A stretch of DNA of 64,000 nt from positions 868,001-932,000 of the forward strand of contig JACJVS010000009.1 in NCBI GenBank assembly GCA_017655985.1. Direction: 5' to 3'. The notes beneath the pieces were generated by a model. The model ran no database searches and had not been told where the DNA came from. It was given only the letters and a program-made list of their open reading frames with translations. Below are positions 10,802-19,709 of the stretch, one piece after another (positions within the stretch are counted from its first letter, which is position 1; every line of letters starts with the position of its first letter). The position numbers and the translations under genes are program-made. Source of the stretch: Incumbomyces delicatus. Lineage: Eukaryota; Ascomycota; Eurotiomycetes; Chaetothyriales; Trichomeriaceae.

Positions 10802-11683
10802 CTATGTCAAATACTTGTTAAACCAATCCACAGCCTGTTTTGCAGCAAGCTCATAACTTTCCTTTCCGACAGAGCCTTCATCAGGCGAAGCCCGAACTGA
10901 AAATCCATGGTGCGCCCCTTTGTGTATGAAAAACTCGAAATTTCCTGCGCTCGCGCCTAGCTTCCCCCTCACTGCCGCCTCGCAAGACTCCGCAACTGCC
11001 TTGTCGAACAGAAAATCGTTTTCCGCAACTGCACAGAAATATGGCACCTTGAATTTAGCAAGGGCCTCCATAACGTCATCCGGTGGATTCAAGGACGAGG
11101 GATGCGCAGTGAATGAGGCATCAACAAGTGGGTTCATTCCTCCCTCCACGTCAGGCTCTCCGCACAATATCGTGCTTGGATAACCGCCCCAGCAGAATCC
11201 TGCCACGCCGAGCTTCCCATCCGAAGGCATGCCAGCTCGCACTTCGCGAGTGTATCTAAGGCATTCAGTGTACGCCTTGGGAGCAGCATGCCGAATCAGA
11301 AATGGTAGGAACACAGGTGCAAAGCGTAGCACCGCCCAAGCCTTGCCCAGATACATCAAGGGATTGGCGAAAGACCATGGTGACGGAGGAGGCCTGAATA
11401 CATCGTTCATGGCGTGCATGGTACTTTCGGGAACACCTCCACCTGGGATAATATCTGGAGTTAGAACTCGACAGCCGGTTTCGGCAGCATAGTAGTCAGC
11501 CAGGATCTTGTTGTTGGGAAGGTGAAGGCCGAACGCGTCGCAGAAGAAGATAATGGTTGACTTTGGAGAGGATTTGCTTGCGGGCATGGATACATAGGTC
11601 TTGTAACCATAAAGATCATGCATAGTGCCTTTTGGCTCGGCATGATCATGGACAGTGCCTCTGAAGCAATCGCGACACACCAT
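10802..11683 (-). CDS. Dienelactone hydrolase family protein
   Basis: A single exon of 293 residues belongs to the dienelactone hydrolase branch of the alpha/beta hydrolase fold, cytosolic enzymes that hydrolyse lactone or ester bonds. The nucleophile elbow is GFCWGG with Cys near residue 164, the acid is the Asp of AENDFLF (about 223) and the His lies in HHGF (about 259), giving a complete Cys-Asp-His triad. The N-terminus has MVCRDCFRG, common in fungal members. I chose ATG 11683 because the frame continues 72 codons upstream into low-complexity sequence and then into one arm of an inverted-repeat element, which is unlikely to be coding. The physiological substrate is unknown. Confidence 0.88.
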   Translation of the reverse strand: MVCRDCFRGTVHDHAEPKGTMHDLYGYKTYVSMPASKSSPKSTIIFFCDAFGLHLPNNKILADYYAAETGCRVLTPDIIPGGGVPESTMHAMNDVFRPPPSPWSFANPLMYLGKAWAVLRFAPVFLPFLIRHAAPKAYTECLRYTREVRAGMPSDGKLGVAGFCWGGYPSTILCGEPDVEGGMNPLVDASFTAHPSSLNPPDDVMEALAKFKVPYFCAVAENDFLFDKAVAESCEAAVRGKLGASAGNFEFFIHKGAHHGFSVRASPDEGSVGKESYELAAKQAVDWFNKYLT

Positions 11684-13235
11684 GTTGAGTGCTCCTGGGT
11701 TTTCGTTGGTATCTTGGTATCTTGGCCTTGAACAGAATGATTCGGGACCTTGGGGCAGTAATATACTGTACAAACTCGACGCTTCGGATTTTTGAGCATT
11801 GGATGCAGAGCTAGTGTCCGTTGGTGCAATACAGGTAGGGGTCGTAATATTCAAAAAAGTGTGTGGTAAAAAGTGGTTCTCAGCCAGCCAATTGAACATA
11901 TGGGAAATTTAATCGAGCCAATGTTTGATTGAAAGAACAGCCCACTTTTTACTACACTTTTTTGAATATTACGACCCCTACCTGTATATCATGAAACCAC
12001 CCAGTTTCCAGCTTTAAACCTCCAGGGCCCGAGGTCTACGCCCATTTCGGAAATTCGGTAGCAACATCAGCATTAGCGTCGGGATTTCGCAAAAAACATC
12101 CACTTTGACGCGGCAACATCCCACACACAACCCCAGGCTAGTTCCGTAAGTGACATATTAGTCAAACTTGTCTATGCATTAGTCAGCCAATGCAATATTG
12201 GCTCTTTGCCTAAGCTTCGGGCGATCACCTTTAACGAAGTATCAGAGTTCCCGGGTATACATTAAGCTAACCTTTTTGGGTAAATGTATACTATTTCGAA
12301 TAGAGCTTTATCGGCTGTATAATAATGTGCATTTGATTGCGAAGTATTTCAAAGCACATGCAAGCACATGCTAAATATCCGGCGGGATTCACCCTCGAAT
12401 CTACGGCAGTATACAAAGCTTTGTGGTGGTTCTGAAGTAAAGGCATTAGCGCACGATTTCGTAGTCCTTCAAATTGTTCACTCGTTGGCACCACCAACAC
12501 GAGGAGCAAGAAATTAGAACAAAATGGGGATTTCACGTTCATCGTCAGCGTCGCCGGCTATGGAAATTTAGAAAACCCAGATCGGCATTCTGAATAATTT
12601 CTATCCAGATTAGGCAGCAGCACATCGCGGCCCATCGTCACATCCCTGCAATGCCAGCGCGCTTTGTATCCTTGCTTGTGTAAATGCTTCTTTTGGGTCC
12701 ACATGTATTACCGCAGCCAGTGCCTCCTTCTATGTTCAGTTGTGCTCAATCAGAGGACTCAAAGGACGGTATATGGAGCCAGGGAAGCTGTCGATCGTTA
12801 GGCATAGTCCGCCTTTTTAGCATCCTACAGTAGAGGTGCGTACGACAGACCTGCGAAGGCGGTTTGAATTGCCGGAAACATACCGATAGTACTCGTGTTA
12901 GGATTTGCGCACATGTCGATAGTTTTCAGTACATGCTCTGAACATAGAAGTAGCAGACTAACAGTTTTGTGCTTAGTATCAGTATTCAGCGTCGATCACA
13001 ACAATTATTGTATATAACGCTGTAGATTAACATGAAGGGATTGGTTCTGAGGAAGATCTCTGGCTGTGGGACGTCGGTGCTACGGCCACATATACTGACG
13101 TGATGCTTCAGCATTCTGGCACTTTGCGAGGTATATGTTGGTAGACTATGGACAGGGAGGACTGTTAAACCGGGGGTCGGACCTATAGGGACCTGCATGT
13201 CGTTAAACTGCGCCAGCCCCTGGACATGGTGATAA
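11684..13235. other. Intergenic with a MITE near its left end
   Basis: Apart from the inverted-repeat element at 11829-11987 I see no supported feature here. Short minus-strand frames at 12291-12542 and 12986-13288 carry no motif. Confidence 0.4.
11829..11987. mobile_element. Short inverted-repeat element (MITE), Tc1/mariner-like ends
   Basis: Two arms of about 50 bp (11829-11880 and 11934-11987) are reverse complements. The outer 38 bp match perfectly, starting ATACAGGTAGGGGTCGT, and only small differences occur inward. They enclose about 53 bp of unrelated sequence. The element is flanked by TA on both sides (TA then CAGGTAGGGG, and CCCCTACCTG then TA), as expected for the TA target of Tc1/mariner transposons. 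There is no coding capacity, so it would be non-autonomous. It ends about 145 bp upstream of the dienelactone-hydrolase-like start codon, inside the likely promoter. Confidence 0.75.
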
Positions 13236-13559
13236 CTGTGTAGACTGACTGCGACTAAGGAGTCTACCGCAGTCTTTATCTTCAACACTTACTCGTTAAT
13301 ACAAGTTGATCAGATCAGCCGACGGTTTAACTATCGAATCTTAACGTTCACCGACGGCCTTCGAAGGGCGAACCCACCCTGTTGTTATTTAACGGAGCTG
13401 CGTCGTACCCTTCGTCTCTGGATGAAGAAAGAAGAAATTCAACACCAGCGATTTAACATCGAGTGCGGTAGCGAGGGAGAAATACTACGATCATACGTAA
13501 AAGACTTTGGAAGCTTGGAGCCGTCAGAAGACGAATACTACTTTATCTTAAAGTCGTAA
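13236..13559 (+). pseudogene. Open frame of 107 codons without an early ATG, possible relic exon
   Basis: The frame is open from after a TAA at 13233 to the TAA at 13557-13559, and its first ATG is at 13422. The predicted residues are balanced and partly charged (RRFNYRILTFTDGLRR, then MKKEEIQHQRFNIECG and EPSEDEYYFILKS), which looks more like coding than random sequence. No family is recognised. It could be the last exon of a small gene, or the end of a decayed mobile-element protein. Confidence 0.3.
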
Positions 13560-13600
13560 TAGACCGAAAGGCATCTACACCACGGAGGGCTATATGTACC

Positions 13601-13672
13601 GTCTATTAGCTAGTTATTACACTTGAGCTAGTATACTGAGCTATATCAGTGAGTTTTAAGCAGCTAATAGAC
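13601..13672. repeat. Short imperfect inverted repeat
   Basis: The 12-bp word CGTCTATTAGCT at 13601-13612 is exactly inverted at 13661-13672, enclosing 48 bp of AT-rich sequence with further small palindromes. It may be a small foldback remnant. No target duplication could be identified. Confidence 0.3.
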
Positions 13673-13739
13673 GACGGGTATCGCGAGGAACCACGGTTTT
13701 GACCGTCGTAGGCATAGACCCTAGGATAGGTGTATGAAC

Positions 13740-13761
13740 AAATCAATCAATCAATCAATCA
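13740..13761 (+). repeat. Tetranucleotide microsatellite (AATC)n
   Basis: About five tandem copies of AATC lie roughly 175 bp upstream of the Nop14 start codon. Confidence 0.8.
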
Positions 13762-13935
13762 AACCCATAATAAACGTGAAAAGCTGGTGGCTGCCTTGCT
13801 TGGCACTCTTCTTGGCATTCTGCTTAGCACGTGGCTGCGTGGCTCCAATTTTCCCTCCGAGAGTTGTGCGGAGTTGTTCAAGTCTGCGATTCGTTGGAAC
13901 TTTTTTCTGCAGTCTGCTTTCTCGACGAGTCAGCC

Positions 13936-16731
13936 ATGCCTCCTTCTCAACTCAAGCAACTCAAGGCGGCACTGCGTGAGGGTGGCATTCTAGGGCCTCA
14001 GAAGTCTAAAAAGCAGCGAAAGACTTCCAACAAAGATGCTGCTAAGCGGCTTGAACGCAATGCCGCCCTCGCAAGCATCCGCGAACGCTCCAATCCGTTC
14101 GAAGTCAAGCAACCCTCGCGGAAAGATAAGTTCGATGTTGCGAGCAATAAGGCCACAAAGCGCACTGTTGAAAGGCCTGGTGTGACACGAGGCTTGGGCG
14201 AAGAACGCAGACGTGACACCCTGCTGAAAGAGATACAGCGTCGTAATAAAGTCGGCGGGATACTAGATCGAAGATTCGGCGAGAGTGATCCGAACATGAC
14301 GCCTGAGCAGAAAGCTGCCGAACGGTTTGCACAGCAGGCTTTGAGAGCCAGCAAAAAGAGTGCCATGTTCAATCTGGATGAAGAAGACGAGGAAGAGATG
14401 ATACTTACCCATGGAGGAAGAGCTCTAGAATTCGGCGGCAAAGACCATCATGCCCACGAGAATTTTGAGGAGGATCTTGACAACACCGACATAAATGGAC
14501 TCGATGTGGTGGATGATCGACCGAGAAAACGGGCACGACTGAGTGATGCCCAAGATATGAACAATGGAGCAGACGACGATGAAGCCCAAGCAGACCAGCA
14601 CCTGCCTCAGCGAAGAAAGACGAAGAACGAAATAATGCAAGAAGTCATTGCCAAGTCGAAAGCATACAAAGCGGCGAGACAGGCTCAGAAAGAAGACGAC
14701 GATCAACTTAGGGCTGAACTCGATAAGGGCATGGGCGACCTATTTGCAGCGCTCCAGAAGCGGACGCCAGACACGAAACAACTACCGAGTCCTCCAGTCA
14801 CGGGTTCTAACCCGGCCATAGACCCAAGTCGAGCTGCAATGCTAGCAGGAAAGTCCAGGGCAGATGCGGAGAAAGAATACGAAGCAAACATTAGGCAAAT
14901 GAAATTGGAAGCCAGATCCCAACCCAGCACAAAGACCAAGACCGAGGAAGAAAAGGCAGCCGAAGAGAAAGCTCGACTTGAACAGTTGGAGAGAGAACGT
15001 GTGCGCCGGATGATAGGTGACGTCGAGAGCCCGGAAGACGAGTCTGAGGACACCGCGGAACCTGGCGAAGAACGAGACGATGCTGAAGAATTCGGTCTGA
15101 CACAACCACGGCATCTCCCTCAACTAGAAGTCGAGGATGAGGACCAATTTGTTATGGACGATATTGTGGCCAGCGATTCCGAAGCTGAAGCAGCAAGCGT
15201 CTATGACGACAGTGACTCCATCGCCCAGAATCCGGCAGACGATGGCGACGACGACTTCATCAACGGCCTTGTGTTGCCGAAGCCGACTTTAGTGTCGTCG
15301 TCAGTCCGAGGGGATACTCAAAATCTTCCTAACCTACCTTTCACTTTTAAATGTCCTCAGAGCTTGGCAGAGTTGGTCGAAGAAATGGAGGGCATCGCAG
15401 AGAGCGATTTCCCCACCGCCGTTCAACGCATTCGCGCACTCTACCACAAAGGTCTGGCTCCCGAAAATGCAGAAAAATTGGGCAAATTTGCTCAAAGTCT
15501 AATTTTCTGGGTCGCAGCTCTTGTCGACCATGATCTTGAAAAAGAACCGTCTCTACAAGTGATTGAGCAGCTCCTGCGCCATGTACATTCTATGGCCAAG
15601 GCACAACCTCATCAAGTGGCCGCGGGCTTTAGAGAATATTTACGACGCTTTCTGGACGACGATGAGAAATTCCTCGGCGCTGGCGACATGATGGTTCTGA
15701 CAGCTATATCGACCATCTTTCCTACCTCCGATCAATGGCATCCAGTAGTCACACCTGCAACACTGGTCTTGGCTAGGCATCTTGGCCAAGCCCACTTTGA
15801 ATCCATGGCCGATCTTGCAACGGGTGCTTATGCCTGTTCCCTGGCATTTCGCTACCAGAAAAAGTCAGAGCGATATCTCCCAGAGGCCATCGCCTTTATT
15901 TGTAGAGGCATCTATCTTTTAGCGCCTAACGAAACAAACGTTGCTCGTGCCAAAGAAACGCCAACTGTTCTCGAAAAAGACTCCTGGCGCATCACAGTAA
16001 AGGCCTCAAAGCCACCAGCCTTGAAAATCAGCTTTGAAGACCTACGTGTTCTCATAAATCAGGAACAGACTACTTTTGGGGCTCCCAGGACTGATTCTTC
16101 ATCCTGGCCTTCGTCATCCAACAATGAGCCTGACGAGGTGGCAGGGCATGACACGACCATAACTCCTGAATCCGTCCTCCTCACATTGCTCAACCTCTGC
16201 ATCCCAGTGATCGACAGTTACACTGACAAATCCGCCTTCCCCGAAATCGCCAGGCCTTTGGTCCATGTTATCAATCATCGGCTCTCCCACCCATCCAATC
16301 TAGCCCTCCTCCACAAGCCCACTCAGGATGCCATCAAACACCTCTCCGAAGGCTTTCAAGAGGCCACCAACATCTCCCTCTCGCGACGCAAACCGCTATT
16401 TCTGCATGACCACAGGCCACTGGCCATCAAGTCAGCCTATCCACTTTTCGCAGACAATTATAACCCTGAGCGCAAACAGCGCGATCCAGACGCCGAACGT
16501 GCAGAGTTGAATAAGCTTAGAGCAGAACACAGGAAAGAGCGAAAGGGAGCGATGCGCGAGTTGAGAAAGGATGCGAACTTTATGGCGAGGGAGCAGCTGA
16601 GGGAGAAGAAGGCCAGAGATGAGGCGTACGAGAAGAAATTCAAGAGGTTAGTGGCAGAGATCCAGGGCGAAGAAGGACGAGAGGCGAAGATGTACGAGAG
16701 GGAGAAGTCAAAGAGAAAGGGGCGCTTCTGA
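13936..16731 (+). CDS. NOP14: Nop14-like nucleolar protein, small-subunit ribosome biogenesis
   Basis: A single exon of 931 residues matches Nop14, an SSU-processome component needed for 18S rRNA maturation and 40S assembly in the nucleolus. The start MPPSQLKQLKAALRE is followed by a basic stretch (GPQKSKKQRK) and the conserved block ERSNPFEVKQ with RPGVTRGLGEERRRDTLL. Long acidic and charged segments lie in the middle (EEDEEEMI, DNTDINGLDVVDD and several D/E runs to about residue 480). The C-terminal half is helical and the last 80 residues are strongly basic and coiled-coil-like, ending KSKRKGRF, a probable nucleolar signal. The frame extends 35 codons upstream of ATG 13936, but the conserved start favours this codon. 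IMP3 (55416) is another member of the same complex. Confidence 0.93.
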   Translation: MPPSQLKQLKAALREGGILGPQKSKKQRKTSNKDAAKRLERNAALASIRERSNPFEVKQPSRKDKFDVASNKATKRTVERPGVTRGLGEERRRDTLLKEIQRRNKVGGILDRRFGESDPNMTPEQKAAERFAQQALRASKKSAMFNLDEEDEEEMILTHGGRALEFGGKDHHAHENFEEDLDNTDINGLDVVDDRPRKRARLSDAQDMNNGADDDEAQADQHLPQRRKTKNEIMQEVIAKSKAYKAARQAQKEDDDQLRAELDKGMGDLFAALQKRTPDTKQLPSPPVTGSNPAIDPSRAAMLAGKSRADAEKEYEANIRQMKLEARSQPSTKTKTEEEKAAEEKARLEQLERERVRRMIGDVESPEDESEDTAEPGEERDDAEEFGLTQPRHLPQLEVEDEDQFVMDDIVASDSEAEAASVYDDSDSIAQNPADDGDDDFINGLVLPKPTLVSSSVRGDTQNLPNLPFTFKCPQSLAELVEEMEGIAESDFPTAVQRIRALYHKGLAPENAEKLGKFAQSLIFWVAALVDHDLEKEPSLQVIEQLLRHVHSMAKAQPHQVAAGFREYLRRFLDDDEKFLGAGDMMVLTAISTIFPTSDQWHPVVTPATLVLARHLGQAHFESMADLATGAYACSLAFRYQKKSERYLPEAIAFICRGIYLLAPNETNVARAKETPTVLEKDSWRITVKASKPPALKISFEDLRVLINQEQTTFGAPRTDSSSWPSSSNNEPDEVAGHDTTITPESVLLTLLNLCIPVIDSYTDKSAFPEIARPLVHVINHRLSHPSNLALLHKPTQDAIKHLSEGFQEATNISLSRRKPLFLHDHRPLAIKSAYPLFADNYNPERKQRDPDAERAELNKLRAEHRKERKGAMRELRKDANFMAREQLREKKARDEAYEKKFKRLVAEIQGEEGREAKMYEREKSKRKGRF

Positions 16732-17322
16732 AGTGCATTAACACCTGGAGCGAGACAGAATCCATAAAGTAAATATTCAGAGGTCATCCGTGAAGATATC
16801 GTCCGTGAAGAGAATGGCAATATTTGTGTCATTCAGACACTTTCCGTCTTCGTTAAGATAATGTTGGAATCCTGCACTGTATCTCTGACAGCATATCAGC
16901 CGGAGGATCACTCAATCGATCCAATCTCTACCCGGGAGCGTCGCACCACGAACCAGAGTGTACATTCTCCCGTCTGGATGGACCAAGCTTTCCAAATCCT
17001 TCAACCCCATGGAATATGCTGACCGGACTTATTAGCAAAATTGAAGTGCTTATTCGTTGGCTGCGGGAGACAACAGTGCTGGATAAGTGGTGTTTTGGAT
17101 TCTGGGGTAAAGGACCAAAAGAGAATCCAATGCAAAGAAAATTATTGAAGCACCATCTGGATTAGTAGTAGAAGGTGCTGGCATTGTACTGCGGAATTTA
17201 GAACTATATGACTGGTTCACAGGTCTAAAAGTGTTCGACAAAAAACAAAAAAGGAGGCTGTACTCAGCTAGACTATAATATTGCGTCAGTGTATAGATTC
17301 ACTGACTAGCTGTCAAGTAAAC
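16732..17322. other. Intergenic, nothing recognised
   Basis: There is no supported gene. A 63-codon minus-strand frame (17050-17241) has no motif. Confidence 0.4.
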
Positions 17323-17408
17323 GCACCCTGGCGAGAGTCGAACTCGCGACTTTCGCATATCTCAATCGAGCATTTTGCTGATTAAGTATAAGAACGACAC
17401 GCTAACCC
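17323..17408 (-). pseudogene. tRNA-Ile(UAU)-like gene lacking its 5' end
   Basis: On the minus strand the TPsiC arm is complete (GCGAG, TTCGACT, CTCGC) and is followed by a 3' acceptor strand CAGGGTG. Upstream are the D-loop end GGTTAGCG and an anticodon arm with loop CTTATA, giving anticodon UAU and a probable intron after the loop purine, as in eukaryotic tRNA-Ile(UAU). The sequence upstream of the D-loop does not pair with the acceptor: no CACCCTG is found, and the 5' acceptor strand and first D-stem strand are missing. No T-run terminator follows. I read it as a 5'-truncated tRNA relic. Just beyond the break is the palindrome GGAAACTATTAGTTTCC. Confidence 0.55.
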
Positions 17409-17927
17409 TGGGAAACTATTAGTTTCCAATAACAACGTAGTGGATGGCGGGGGAAGGCCTACACTGCGTCACAGGTCTCTCGAGGGAGAAAGACCGACGA
17501 GTTTTCTCGACGTTCAAATTTGATAAATTTTCGGAAACTTTTTGGTGTCAAAATATATCTAGTAATCTATATTTTATCTAAGTTTTGTCAATGTGTACCC
17601 CTTTGCGGAGTAGGCGAGGAGATACCTACATAGATGAGGGGTTGGCTACGTACCTACGTACCTATTGACTGCTGATAAGCTGTGAGATATCCTTCCTATG
17701 CCCTAGCCAAGCAAACTAATGACCAGTAGGACAGAAACCCGCAAACTTCTTCGTACCTTATTCATGACCCAGACCAGAAAGTCATCCTGCTTTTGACAAC
17801 CTGTAAAGTATCCTTAACCGCGAGATGGAGCGCCCCTTCGCCTACTTTACGACGTTTCTCTCTGACTCTGGGATTTGCAGCCCGTTCTCACGCAAGTCCC
17901 CAATAAGTCGCATTAATTTCGATAAAA
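17409..17927. other. Intergenic, promoter of the G-patch gene
   Basis: No gene is seen. Short repeats of ACGTACCT occur near 17645-17665. The last 150 bp probably hold the promoter and 5' UTR of the G-patch gene. Confidence 0.35.
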
Positions 17928-18893
17928 ATGGCGGATTCACCCATTTCACGAACAGCTGAAGAAGAAGACGACTACCTCCAAATGACGTTCGATGACCCGG
18001 AAATCAATCCTAAGACAGAAACACTCACCCAGAGAAAAAAGCGATTGGCTCGGGAAGCAGAGGCGCGGAGCAGGCCAAAGTCGAAGGCACAGTTAGCGGA
18101 AGAAGTGCGGGTCAAAAGAGAAACGGCTCTCAAAAATGCAAACATCAACCAAAGCAGCAAGGGCTTCAAAATGATGGCCGCCTTGGGCTACAAACCGGGC
18201 AACGTATTGGGCAAAAATGAGCCAAATGGCAGCCCAGACTTCCCTGATAGGCTCCTCGAACCGATAGGGCTTGACATGAAAGAGGATAGGAGTGGTATTG
18301 GAGCGGACTCAGAGAAGAAACGAAAATTCCGAGAGCAGATATCTCGAAAGGAAGAATCTGAAAAGCGACAGAAAATCGATGCAACCGAGTTCCGCGACCG
18401 ACAGCAGAAAGAACAGGAAGAAAAGCGACAAGAGCGACAGGTTTATGGTGCTATGAAAGTGGCCGAAAGACTCGAAGAGGAAGATTTGGTAGCTGAGGGT
18501 AAGGATGAATCGGGAAGGACGAGACCACTCAGCGGTTATAATGTTCTGTGGCGTGCGCTCATCAAGCAACGGATGGTGGCCGAGAGTGAAAAGCAAATGC
18601 GACGCAATCTGGAAGATTCTGTGTCCAGGTTGCCGACTTACATTGATCCGGACGAGGAGAAGGAAGACCAAGCTGTTCTTGCTCGGAAAGCTGATGTTGA
18701 GGAAATTTACTCTGACATTGATCAGGAGGATCCTGAACTGGGGGAATTTGAGGCTCTGCCTACAGCACAGAGACTCAAGAGGCTCGTCCTATACCTGCGC
18801 GAGCATTGGAATTATTGTTTCTGGTGCAAGTATAGATATATGGATTCCACGATGGAAGGCTGCCCTGGCATTTCCGAGGATGATCATGATTGA
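17928..18893 (+). CDS. G-patch and DUF4187 protein (GPATCH11-like)
   Basis: A single exon of 321 residues. Residues about 76-126 form a G-patch (SSKGFKMMAALGYKPG, then LGK and a final GIGAD), a glycine-rich element that usually binds and activates DEAH-box RNA helicases. A charged coiled-coil segment follows (EKRQKIDATEFRDRQQKEQEEKRQERQ). The C-terminal 55 residues match DUF4187: LREHWNYCFWCKYRYMD with paired cysteines, then GCPGISEDDHD to the end. This architecture and length fit the GPATCH11 family, nuclear proteins linked to pre-mRNA splicing. The C-terminal CxxC could bind metal. The start ATG sits in AAAATGG. No introns were needed. Confidence 0.9.
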   Translation: MADSPISRTAEEEDDYLQMTFDDPEINPKTETLTQRKKRLAREAEARSRPKSKAQLAEEVRVKRETALKNANINQSSKGFKMMAALGYKPGNVLGKNEPNGSPDFPDRLLEPIGLDMKEDRSGIGADSEKKRKFREQISRKEESEKRQKIDATEFRDRQQKEQEEKRQERQVYGAMKVAERLEEEDLVAEGKDESGRTRPLSGYNVLWRALIKQRMVAESEKQMRRNLEDSVSRLPTYIDPDEEKEDQAVLARKADVEEIYSDIDQEDPELGEFEALPTAQRLKRLVLYLREHWNYCFWCKYRYMDSTMEGCPGISEDDHD

Positions 18894-19709
18894 GCAAATC
18901 TATGCGGGTCCTTCGTCCGATTCATACTCCCCCGGATTGGTCTACTCCGCTCTCTGCACGGAATGAATGTGTGGTCACGACTCTTGCTCTAGGTTCGTTG
19001 CGGTGACCATCGCGATGTAACCATGTCTTGAAATTGCGATGCCCAAGTGGTTGGATAGAACTCAATCTATATGCTAACTCCCTGTAGACTCCTCCGATGA
19101 CATTCTCAAGGGGTAGACTTCAATGCCGTGTACAATAGAACAAGGGAACAGTCGAGTCCAGTCTAGGCAAATCCTGTTGAGAATGCCTTGTTATTAGCAT
19201 TGCTGTAGCCCCTTTTGGGGACTGCGTGAGCTTCGGAGCATACGTACAAATAAGTGGTCAGTCCTTCATTGAATTTAAAGGGAAGTTCGCCAATTCACTG
19301 TACTTGCACTGGTTCCTATAGGGCTTCGTTCAAAGCGCGATCAAGAGATAGACGGCCAGCATGACCACGAACAGCTTCGCCGAGATGACGAAATGGAAGC
19401 CAAAAACCGTAAATTGAATCAAGCGGTCTACACGTATTGAAACGGTCGGCTCAACATGAGTCCTTCATTGCGCCTGGACCGACGCCTGCTTCTTATAAAT
19501 ACACTTAATCATTCATCATGGTAATTTCGTCAAATTTTAATCATCCGTTGCTGTCGTTCTCCATTAGAACAGGCAGACAACCTGTAGATAATGGCCAAGA
19601 GCCTCGCCTTCCCAATATTTGGAAATCCCCGAGATGCTGGAAAGGCAATCAGGATTTATCCAGGTCTCTTCAATAGTCGGGTGGCCTCAGCCTCGTTCCC
19701 ATGATTCTG
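18894..19709. other. Convergent intergenic region
   Basis: This is the 3' region between the converging G-patch and MscS genes. I see no gene or repeat in it. Confidence 0.4.

Noticed and set aside
6195..11683. A secondary-metabolite cluster built on the P450 and the dienelactone hydrolase-like gene
   Set aside because: No backbone synthase, regulator or transporter lies nearby and almost 3 kb of decayed DNA separates the two genes.
11684..11899. N-terminal extension of the dienelactone hydrolase-like protein
   Set aside because: The extension runs into one arm of the MITE, so it is non-coding upstream sequence.
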